Below, one piece after another: positions 54,331-64,000 of a DNA stretch of 64,000 nucleotides (positions are counted from its first letter, which is position 1; each line of letters opens with the position of its first letter). Where the stretch lies: positions 930,001 to 994,000 of the forward strand of contig JAUKUA010000004.1 in the NCBI GenBank assembly GCA_030549175.1. Direction: 5' to 3'. Under the pieces are notes generated by a model. The model saw only the letters and a program-made list of their open reading frames with translations, searched no databases and was not told where the DNA came from. Made by a program: the position numbers and the translations under genes. This DNA comes from Lasiosphaeris hirsuta. Taxonomy: Eukaryota; Ascomycota; Sordariomycetes; Sordariales; Lasiosphaeriaceae.

Positions 54331-57300
54331 ATGGCGATGCGAGGAGGACCGCGTATGGCGGTCGGCTCGGCAGCATGGATTGCAGAAGAGAGAAGCTCTG
54401 CACTGAGCATCGCGCAGTCTGAGATTGAGGAGTTCTCTTTCTCAGCACGCAACGAAGTCGACTGGTTGAATGAGCACATGGCGGAGATATTCTCAGAGAA
54501 CCAAATGTGCGTACTACCATCCTCGAATACTCCGTACAAAAAGTTGACATGGATACAGGAATGTCGCCGAACTTTTCAAAACACCAGGAAAGCTACGGGG
54601 CAAAACACCAAGGACAGCGCGGAAAGCGAATCCCACCGAGTCTCGAGCGGTAAGAGCCCCCCAAGATCTCGGAGAAGCCGCGTCCCATGCTAATCCGGCG
54701 CGCAGCCTTTGTCTGATATCTTTTCCGCGGCACCAAAGGGATTTACCAATCCCTTCGCGACATCCAGCCCCGACCAAGTGCGAACACCACAGTTTAAGGT
54801 TGCAGAAGATAGGTCCGATCCACCCATCGCCCGACTAACAAGTCCGGCAAAGGCGCCTCTAGCTCTCCCGCCAGTTACTTTGACAGCGCCCGCTCCCATC
54901 CCCCTCGCGGATTCCGGCTATCATGGCAGCCAATCGCAGGACACTGTGATGTCGGACGCGACGGACAAAGAGATTGAGATGGAGGCGCAGACAAGCCCGC
55001 ATCGTGACGTCGAGGCGACCGAGTTTGCTACCCTCTCGGTTACCAGACCCCTGCCTCAGCAGCCAAGTCCAACCACGGCCTCTGCCGAGGAAACATTCCA
55101 GTCTGCAAGAGAAGAGCAAACAACACGGCAGGTCACAACCTACGTGACAGCAAAAATTACATCCATTTCATCGCCTGCTCCTGTCCAAACCAGCAGCCCC
55201 ACTATTATTCGGCCCTCATCACCAATTACGTCCCCACAATCACCTACACTGAAGAGGATAGGACAGCATGCCAAATCATCTTCTCCACTAAAGTCGTCCC
55301 CCTTGAAACAAGTATACTCCGGGCCACCACAAAAAAAGGGCTTCCCCGAGCCCATCAAGGAGCTGAGCAATGTTGAGATTCATCACGAGGACGATGACGA
55401 TGACGATGATGAAGATGATGAGCTCCGATCTCCGTCAGAGAACTCAAGCCCGATTCGAGGACCGCTCGTACGAAAGAGCAGTCTAAACTTTGCTTCTTTG
55501 CCCGCGCGTGAGCCCTTGACGACTAATAAAAGCCTCGGCGGGCCGAGGGTGTCGATGCTGAATCAACTTGAGCAAACCCGGGCTAGCTACTACAATCGAC
55601 ATACTGGAGGGAAGAGCCTTGGTGGCATTAATCGGCACGAGTCTGATGATGAGGATAATGATGACAATGATGAAATAGACGTTGATGAAGAACCCCCTGC
55701 CAACAAGGAGGAGGCCACTCCCAAGGTTGCTATTCACAACAAGACATATACACAACGCTTGCAGGATCAGATCAGCATGCTTGGAAAGGCTCAGCCCAAT
55801 GGCCACAGACTATCCAAAGTCTTGCCCAACTCTCAGCTATCACAGCACCCCGCCGCGCAGTCGTACACACAAAACTCGCAAGTGCAACCAGCACCGGAAA
55901 CGCAGAGGGCATTTTCACCGCTGCCCAAATATGTTGCCACTCCTGGCGCATTCCCGGAGGACGACGATGATGACTGGATTGCGCCACCTAATAAGGCCGC
56001 CGCTGTCGCCAGCCCCCGACCTGAGTTGCCGAAGAACCATTCAACCGATGTTATGGAGCACTTCGCTGGAAAGCCAACAATGGGTGGCTCGGAGTTCACG
56101 TTTCCTAAGAGCAGACCGACGTCCCCGAGCAAAGCCCCCTTGATTCCCGAGCGAACCACCAGTACTCCCGGTCATGCAAAGTCTGCCTCAGTACCATATT
56201 TGCCGACTGCTGACCCCTTCGTAAACGGAGACGAAGTCAGTCTTAAGAAGACTGTTTCGGTGTCAAACCCGGCACTTCCTACCGTGAGAGAGCTTGGTGG
56301 CGCCGCCACGCCCTCGAAGTCCCCCTCACGAGCCTTCCGCGACAGCCCCTTGAAGCAAGTCAAGAACAAGCTGTCATCAATCCTCAAAAGCTCAAAAGGT
56401 CTGCTTGCTAGTAGCGCAGCCATCAGTGCCGAGGGGAAGTCTTCGATGCTGTCACCCTCGACATCTCGCCTGGGTTACCACATCGGGGCATCCGTGGATT
56501 CCTTCAGGACGGCCGAGAACGTGCTTTATCCGGATTTGTCTCAGCATGTTGGTTCACCATCTCGGCCTGCGAGTCCCACACGATCCAATAGTACCCGACG
56601 GACTCGAGCATCGACTGAGAGGGAAAAGAAGGAGCTCAAGGAGAAGAAGAAGGAGGAGGTGGAAACAAAGCGCATGGTTGAGCAGATGGAGAAGCTTGAG
56701 AAGGTGCGTGAAAAGGAACGCGAGAAGGCCCGTGTCTTCAGCCAGGAGCAAGAGAAGGTTGCTGCCATGGAGAAGCGGATTGTTGCACACAAGGAGAAGG
56801 AACAGGAAAAAGCTCCTCTGCCTCAAGTTCAAGCCCAGGCACCTGCTCAAGTACAAGAGTTGAAGACCCCTGCGCCGGCACCCAAGACCGCACCAAGAAG
56901 TGCACCAAGCAGCCCTCCCAAACCAACCCGTACTAGTCCAAGAAAGACAAAGGGTCAGGCAGAGGCCGATGGCAAGGGTGCTGCCCATTCTTCAGGCGAC
57001 AACGATGTCGAGATGGTTGAGCCCTCGTCCGCCATGCCGCCTCCGTCGGTCCCACGCTCCGCAATTGGCGCAGCCACCCGCAGCCAAGGGGTGAAGAGGC
57101 CTGTTCAGCGCCCCAAGGAAAAGGCAAAGCCAACATTCATCCGCGTCACTACAACTAGCTCATCGCAATTCCATCCATCGAACAGTGTCCTCGGAGCGAC
57201 ACTGAACGAAACACTGGGACAGCAGCAGCAACCACAACAGCAACCCCCTCCGAGATCGTTAAATAGCAAGGCAAGCCAGGGTTCATTGAGGACTAAGCCT

Positions 57301-58532
57301 TCCCTCCAGAGTCTTTCATCAGCTCGCCCCAAGGCTTTAGACTTGGCGGCCAAGCGGAGAGCAGAGGAGGAGCGCGAGACTCAGCGAAAGCGTGAGGCAA
57401 AAGCTGAAATGGAACGGGAGCGGCGACAGGAGCAACAACGCAAGGTGGATGCCGAAAAGCAAAAGGAGGAGGAGCGGAAACAGGCGGCCAAGAAGGCTGC
57501 GATTGAAAAGGCCAAGCAAACAAAAGCACCGCCGCCGGCTTCAAGGACACAACCCAACGGTCCTCCGGATTACAACCCGGCAGACAAGGGGCCCAGCAGG
57601 CCGCCATCACGAATTGGCTCCATCATGAACCCCGAAGGCCGCCTTGTTGGCACGGTTCTGACCAATGGCGGAAAGGCTGCTCCAAAACGCCCTGCACAGG
57701 ATGCCGCCGAGGACAACGCTAGAAGCCAGCCGCAGCGAACCATGCCTACTTATCATCAATCCAAGGAGGCCAAGCGCATGCGCATGAGCCAGGAGTTCGA
57801 TGATGACATCGATATGGCTGACACACAGCCAAACATCATCAAAGGGCCACCGGTCAGACCCTCTGGGGGCTTACGCAAGGTAAGAGATAGATCAACGCCA
57901 CCCAACCATCAACATATACTAACAATGCTGCTTAGGATCTCCCGAACAAGCCTATGTTCCCCAACGGATACCAAAGCGCCAGTAGGGATCTGTACAAAGC
58001 TACGGTCACTGGCCAGCTCAACAGCCAGAACAAGGGCAACCCTCTCGATTTGGCGCAAGTCTCGAACGGAAAGATTCTTTTTACACCCATGCCCGGAAAC
58101 GCGCCGTCGAAGACGCCTGTGCGGAACGCGCCATACAGCAAGAAGCCGCCCGCAAGCAAAGCCTCTCCACGTTTCCCCAACGGGGATGCAATCGAGCTAC
58201 CCGAGATCCAGACGGACGACGAGGATGAAGACGAGGATGATCACATTGCCGTGGCAGCCTGGGCTGACTCACCGGCGCTCAAGTCGGCGCTCCTGGCTCA
58301 GGAGCGGGTGGACCCGATGCAGATTTTCGGGCCGCCGGCGCCCCTCAACATGGAGGAAGTGTTTGCGAAGAGCAAAGACCGGTTCCACAAGTTCCGGGCA
58401 CGTACCAGCAGTGCCAACTGGAGCGGAACGGACCGGCTCACCGAGGAGGATATCAGGAAAGATTTGCAGGCGCGGGACAAGATGCGTCGCGAGGGCGGAT
58501 GGTCATATGACCTGGGCCGTGACATGGCGTAG
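54331..58532 (+). CDS. sli15: Inner centromere protein INCENP (Sli15/Pic1), Aurora kinase scaffold
   Basis: Scaffold of the chromosomal passenger complex; its N-terminus binds survivin/borealin and its IN-box activates Aurora B. Four exons, 54331-54506, 54559-54649, 54706-57879 and 57936-58532 (1345 aa), with introns of 52, 56 and 56 nt. The N-terminal helix (EIEEFSFSARNEVDWLNEHM) and NVAELFKTPGKLRGKTPRTA are the centromere-targeting region. A disordered middle has acidic DDDDDDEDDE runs and many S/T-P sites. A long charged coiled coil (about 56620-56810 and 57355-57530) is the microtubule-binding single helix. The IN-box is in the last exon: WADSPALKSALLAQE, DPMQIFGPPAPLNMEEVF, then KFRARTSSANWSGTDRLTEE with the TSS-type Aurora site. 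Reading through the last donor stays open to 58854, so the splice decides the true C-terminus. Confidence 0.92.
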
Positions 58533-60939
58533 GCCTTGCGCCGAGGTGAATGGGTTGTTTGGGCAAGGTATATCAAGTCGCTTATATGATGGTCCGGTCA
58601 AACAGGGACTGGGGTGGAGGATGTGTGTATTGTATTATATGGTCTTTGGGGTAGTTTCCCTGGCGTCCTGGTTGGGTAGGGGCTGTAATGAGTGCCATCT
58701 TGATGTTGGATGGCAGGTCGACCAAGAACGAAAACGACTTTGGGGATGTGATGGGGAAATTATATTCGGGATGGGCGCATGGGTCGTGCATGCAGCGTTT
58801 TTAGACCGTAATCCCGCTGCTGGAGTTGTCAATTCTATGTTTGAACTAGTGTAAGAAACGAGAAATGTTCCTGCATAACTTACAGCTGCTCTACTATGCT
58901 TGCGACGCCGCTCGGGTATGACATGAGGGATCCCGCCCTAGGGCTCAGCATGTTCTACGAGGCCTCATTGTTGAAGCGGGACAAAAAACTGCCATGACCT
59001 TGAAAAACACCACAGCCATGACGGCCACCTGGGTGCTTCGGTGGATACACGGGTGCCGCTGCAGGTCATTTAGGTCCCGCTGACCCAAAAGGCTGCAGCA
59101 ATGATGGAATCACATGCATCCTGACGTTATTTATCTGTGGACTCCTAGCAGTAGTGGAGTCGCTCCCGAGTGAGTGACTGGGGATCTGTGCTACGGAATC
59201 GACATTTGATGAGCTCGTGACACGAGACCATGGTTTCTCGAGGGTCTCCGGGGACAGGAGGCTTGCTTGTAAACCCGCCGGCACTTTCTGGGGCCACTTC
59301 GAAGGTGAGGCTGTCGCTTGTTCACGGCATTATGTCTTGGTTCAAACGGGGCTGTGTGACTGCGCGTCCACTAGTTCACCGATTTTCAAGGCTGAATGTG
59401 CGGCTTTCCCTCTGGCCCTCCGCTGTGAGTGGTTGGGGAATTGCAGTGGCCTGCTTGGGCCGGACGAGGTTCCGTTTCAATGTTATACTACCTTAGTCTC
59501 CCAGTAGGGGAGTAAGGTGTTTCTGCCTGGATTGTGGGGAACCTTTAGGCACGGCTGCGGCCGACTTTCACGGCTTCTACAAGAATCCTACATTACTGCC
59601 CAAAGTAGGACGGATGTTATGAACTGGTCAATGTCGAATAGCATCTGTATGTGCAAATAATGACTGTTTTGTGGAGTCGGCTGCTTCCAGGAACCTCGCC
59701 CGCAAGGGGGTATGACAGGTTGCACAACCTAACGCTTCGTTGCTTGTATGTTCAAAGCTATGGACGTGAGAGAAGCAATCTACCTCGCTACTAGTACCCC
59801 GTGGTATGATCTCGGTTTTATGTCCCAGTTGTCCTTTAGATGTGGAAACGGTCTTTTGATATACCAACGATGATGACTTTTCGAAATCCCAGGAATGCCA
59901 TTTTCGATGCTGGAGAGGTCTTTCAAGACGGCTTCTCTTCGAGTGTCACTCGGTCAAACCAACCAGCACTGCACAACGTCAAGGCGGGCAACGACCAGAG
60001 TACGTCATAACATGCTGGCGGGGAAAGCTGAAGCCCAAGCCCCACGCAACCAGTTGCCCTTGGCAGCTTGAAGACCCACATTTTGGCTGTTTTGTCCAAC
60101 GGGGGACCTCTCGAAAACTTTCCGACGCGGTAGCCAACTGCGAAAACCGCCAGACCATTTGTGTTCGTCCTGCAAGAGTACTAGGTAAGCTCAATCCCCT
60201 CCCAATGCCAGTCCCCGCCGTGAACCTTGTCTCACTTTTGGCGTCTTACCCAAACCCGCGCTTCTTCTGACTTGCCGTGCTCTTTAGGTCCCTTCTCAGC
60301 CGCGCCGTCACGCGTGTGTGCCTGCCGCTCTTCAAGGCTTCTGTCGCCCTCTCGATATTATCGCACCGAGCACACAAACAACCTTGACATCCCCCCACTG
60401 GCCGGGTTTACTTGCTGCGACGGCGCTTCCCATCTTTTTGCTTTCGTCTCTGCCGCAGACGTCGCCCAAACCGGCATTCTTTCTCCAAGACAAACCACTC
60501 CGTTGGCTGCTCGCTCTTGTATGCCCCGCACCAGCACCTAGCATCCACGACTGTACCTTCTCGGCATGTGCTAACGAAGCTTCCAGCAGGGCCACAGACC
60601 ACGGATTTGCCCTCCCGCACCTGACGATTCGCGCGCTGCCGCCCAGTCCTGCGACGACACGAGACATTATTGTTGGTGGCCATTATCATCGACCAGGCAT
60701 TGCCGTTGGCCCACAAGGGGTTCAGACCGGGCCGACGCCTCGAAGGCCACAGGCAACCCCTCTACCTCCACGCAAACTGACCTTGCCCGTATTCAAACAT
60801 CTCTCGTTTGTATCCGTGAAAGGAATTTGCGCATTGTTGTCAACCGCATTTGAAGGTGGAATGACGGGTCTCACCTGCCCTCAACACCCATTCTCTCCGC
60901 TCGGTTGATTCCGCGGTTGATCCCGCCCCAAGCGTCAAG
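58533..60939. other. 2.4 kb intergenic region before the J-protein gene
   Basis: No gene was recognised. The plus-strand frame at 60318-60908 is Pro/Ser/Thr-rich and probably a leader. GTAAGCTC at 60185 could be a 5' UTR donor. I saw no repeats or RNA genes. Confidence 0.5.
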
Positions 60940-63076
60940 ATGGTGAAGCCAGACTATTCCCGAGACTACTACGCAGATCTCGAGCTGCCATCTACGGCAG
61001 ATGCTACGGATGTGAAGAAGCAGTTCAAAAAGCTTGGTAGGTGCTCACTTCCCAACCCAACAGTAGTCTGACCCTAACCATAATCCACAGCCCTCAAATG
61101 GCATCCTGACCGGAACCCAGGCAAGGAGGATTCGGCAAAGGACAAGTTCTTGGTTATTCAGGCCGCGCATGAGATCCTGACAGACCCGACCGCAAAGGCC
61201 AAATACGACGCCTACCGCAAGCGCTCAAATCCATACCCAACATCTTCTGGAGTTAGAGGAAACCCTTATCAGAATGTATCTCAAGAAACGGCCAACAAGT
61301 ATGGCGCGCCTCCCACCAGATGGCCAAACATGCCGACTCGGCCGACTCCACCGACTGGCGCATCACGATATTCCAACTGGGGGGTGCCCCCTCAGCCCAA
61401 GACAAAACAAGCAGATCCTCACGATAATATCCGCGCATGGGATCGAATGAGGCCTTCGGGGAACAGAAGCTCTACCGGCGCCGCACCTACCGCCTCCAGT
61501 ACATACCGACAGCAAGCCAAAGCCGCTGAGCCGCCGCCGCCACCTCCGAGAACAGCCGCGCAGGCTCGGCGCGCAGAAGCATCGTTTGGGACGCCGCGGA
61601 GAGCAGGGTTTGCTCCGACTTCACCAATGGGGGATGAGCCTCAGGTGAAGAACCAACATTACAACAACACCACAAGGTCTCACAGTAACTTGTTTGAGGA
61701 GGCTGCAAATAATCTGAGAAACAGCCGGGCAGAGCCCTTCTCTGTCGATCCCGAGATAAATATGGAAAGCCGGCAGAGCACACCTTATGCATCCGGCAAT
61801 GGAGAAAAGACAAACCCTTTTGAAGGCGCCAACGTCAACCGTGCGAAAAGTGTGAGAGAAAGTTGGAGAGAGCCCCAGAACTCTGACGACAGCGAGCCGA
61901 CACCTCCACGCCCTCAGCGCCAGCGAAGCGCCAGCGTGGGTGAATCAGACGGCCTCAAAAAGTCGACAAACGAGAACACGCCATATGGCGGCACGGCGGG
62001 CTCTCACCGTTTTGGTTTTCCTTCACAGGCCAGCGCGCGTTATAGTCCCCGGCCTATTGATCCAAAATCAGCGCCTTCTCCTGCATTTGCGGCCCCGAAC
62101 GGTTCCACCTCATCCGTGGACAGTACTGCAAACGGTAAGAACCAGAACCCATGTCTGATGGGCTCAAGCTAACCTAGGCCAGCGACAGTCAATGGTGGTA
62201 CTCCAAAGAAGGACGGATCCAATGTGTATGCACCATCCCCTTCATATTCAGCAACCAAGTTTCGTTCTTCTAGCGCCTTTCCCCAGTCAATTCCCCATGT
62301 ACCAAAACCGAGTGGCCATGCCGGCGAGGGATATAACCCTCGGCCTCAAGAGAGCAGTTATTCCCAAAATTTTGAATGGAGAACCGGCGGAGAAACTCCC
62401 AGTGGAGAGCTTAAGCCAAGACTAGGCCTGAACGCCTTTGAGAGAGGGCTAGATGCCCAATTGCAGCATCTTTTGGGGAAGATGAAATCGCCCTACAAGC
62501 TGCATGCAAATGAGTCCGAGATCTTGTCACCGAAGAAGAGCGGACATCGAGTTTCAAAGCGCGCTAACACCGCTCACCATCCCAGCTTTTCAATCCCCGT
62601 CGACGAGACAACATTTCAGGCAACAACCCCTAACCAACAAGCTCGGTTTATGCGCAATAGTACCGAGAACATCAATACGCGGTTTAGCCCCGGAAGAGGG
62701 GCCGACTCGGGCTACCAGTTCAACGCAGGCGGAAAGTCGCCAGCTGATGACCCCTTCCTCCGCGCGAAGCAGCGCTCGAGGTCAGCGCCTCGCGGCCGCC
62801 AATCGCCACTCAAGACTGGCGTCGAATCTTCGACTGAACCTTCTACTACTAACCCTCAGCAGAATGGCCCAGAGCAGAAGCAAAGCGGCTTTGATGCTGA
62901 GCAGTGGACCGAAAAGATCGGGCCCCACAATTTTGTTCCTCCTCCTGTTGTAAGACAGTCGAGTTCCCCCACCCGGTCCAGTCGTCCAACCAAGAAGCCA
63001 AAACCTGTCCGTATGACAGCAGGTACAGCAGGCCTGGTGGATGATGAGGAGACAACAAGTGGCGAGGAGAAGGTCC

Positions 63077-63112
<36 letters not shown>

Positions 63113-63894
63113 TTCCGGCTCCGGTTCGGGCTCCGGCACCGGCACCCGTGAATATGGACGGAGCGCGTAGTCCTAATGCGATGGATATCGATACACCGCC
63201 ACCTGAACCGATAATCCCGCCTATCAAAAACGCCCGCACCATCAATGTCGAGCCGTCCAAGCCGGAATGGCGTGCCGGCGATCTGAACGGCGGACCACCC
63301 GATGCTAAACTCGGTAATGGACTCAACATGCCCAAGCCCAACCCTAACACGACGGGCTCCGAGGACACGGACGACTTATCATCGCGCCCTATTTTTAGCG
63401 AGTTTAAAAACGTCGAGCCATTTGCGCCGAAGCCAGTCGGCCTCAGCAGTTTTGGAGATTTGAGATCCAACCTCCCATTTGAAAGCCAGCCTTCGGCGAA
63501 GCTTCCCATCCTCAAGGAGAAGCCAAAGTCAAGGCTGGAATTTCCCGCTGCTCCTGTTCCCCCGCAAACCCCGCCCGTTCTCGCTATCCCGCATCTCAAG
63601 CCCAACGCCATCACGTGGATCAAGTACATCCACGACTTTGAGACCTATCTGAAAGCCTGGGCGGCTTTCGATAAAATGGTCGTGGATCACTTCGTGGCGC
63701 GCCATAGGGTAGGTGAAGCCGCCGGTGACAAGCGATTCGCATGGGTCAATACAACTGGCGATACCGGTATTGAGCAGTATCTTCGCTGGATGGAGGAGGA
63801 CAAATCTGTGCGACAGAACTGGATGGCGGCCTGTGAAATCCATGAGCAGCGCGTCAAGGAGTTTATGAGACACCGCGTTAGGATGAGGCAGTAA
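60940..63894 (+). CDS. Large J-domain (DnaJ) protein with disordered region and conserved C-terminus
   Basis: Hsp70 co-chaperone class C: an N-terminal J domain with no Gly/Phe or zinc region. Three exons, 60940-61036, 61091-62134 and 62183-63894, with introns of 54 and 48 nt, giving about 950 aa. The J domain opens DYSRDYYADLELPSTADATD, with the HPD tripeptide at residues 37-39 (WHPDRNPG) just after the first splice, and helix III/IV FLVIQAAHEILTDPTAKAKY. The next 700 residues are disordered. The C-terminal 110 residues look folded: AITWIKYIHDFETYLKAWAA, DHFVARHRVGEAAGDKRFAW, GIEQYLRWMEEDKSVRQNWM. I do not recognise this domain by name. The acceptor of intron 2 is set at 62182 because the first AG after the branch (62177) breaks the frame; 62188 would also fit. 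The partner Hsp70 and compartment cannot be read. Confidence 0.9.
63079..63150 (+). repeat. In-frame hexanucleotide repeat (Pro-Ala) in the J-protein gene
   Basis: Imperfect tandem CCGGCT units code for a Pro-Ala run (PAPAPAPAPAPVPAPV and on). The unit length keeps the reading frame, so length changes would be tolerated. Confidence 0.85.
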
Positions 63895-64000
63895 TGCCTT
63901 GCCCATTTCCAGGCGTATGGGCTGAAACGACGTGGACCAAGTTCTCCCAGGGGGCCATTGTCCCATGGAAGGCCTTCTTAGCATCAGTCGCCCATTTCCC

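Noticed and set aside
60318..60908. 196 aa plus-strand frame upstream of the J-protein
   Set aside because: Pro/Ser/Thr-rich with no motif; more likely 5' leader of the J-protein gene.

Overview
This 64 kb window is nuclear DNA from a filamentous ascomycete. It most resembles the Sordariomycetes (Sordariales-like), but I could not test the placement by search. The evidence is eukaryotic core genes that are single-copy in most fungi, short introns (mostly 47-70 nt) with GT...RCTRAC...YAG signals, GC-rich coding sequence, pol III tRNA genes (one with an intron), and local decay that looks like repeat-induced point mutation (RIP).

Layout. 1-23.5 kb is dense housekeeping sequence: RLP24 (5' truncated), Rab6/RYH1, NOP53, an external calcium-binding NADH dehydrogenase, uridine kinase URK1, GID8, the complex I 21 kDa subunit (NDUFS4), ATP synthase subunit f, a large disordered RGG protein, a class I/II aminotransferase and RNase H2 subunit C. 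23.8-28.4 kb is an accessory stretch: tRNA-Arg(ACG), a broken NLR-type gene (hydrolase-like + NACHT + ankyrin) and about 2.2 kb with no gene I can support. 28.4-37.0 kb is again housekeeping: a CFA-synthase-like methyltransferase, REX4, ESA1 and MCM6. 37.0-41.6 kb is a second accessory island: an intron-bearing tRNA-Ser(GCT), an AT-rich RIP-like relic, and a decayed CYTH/thiamine-triphosphatase-like fragment joined to a decayed viperin (radical SAM, RSAD2-like) fragment. 41.6-64 kb holds a secreted polysaccharide deacetylase with repeated N-terminal modules, TRS85, a CHM7-like ESCRT-III protein, RAD18, INCENP and a large J-domain protein.

Most genes are independent units rather than a pathway cluster. 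Several pairs are divergent and share short upstream regions. The most coherent is NDUFS4/ATP synthase subunit f, two respiratory genes 349 bp apart. Genome-maintenance genes (RNH203, ESA1, MCM6, RAD18, INCENP) recur across the window, but they are separated and do not form a cluster.

The most notable content is the viperin relic, a fungal copy of the ddhCTP-type antiviral radical SAM family. It has lost its iron-sulfur motif region and carries two in-frame TAG codons. It sits beside a CYTH fragment and an AT-rich island, with a broken NLR gene about 13 kb away, so two accessory loci with immunity-type families are both decayed in this strain. CDS coordinates give the outer limits of the coding region; exons are listed in the evidence.
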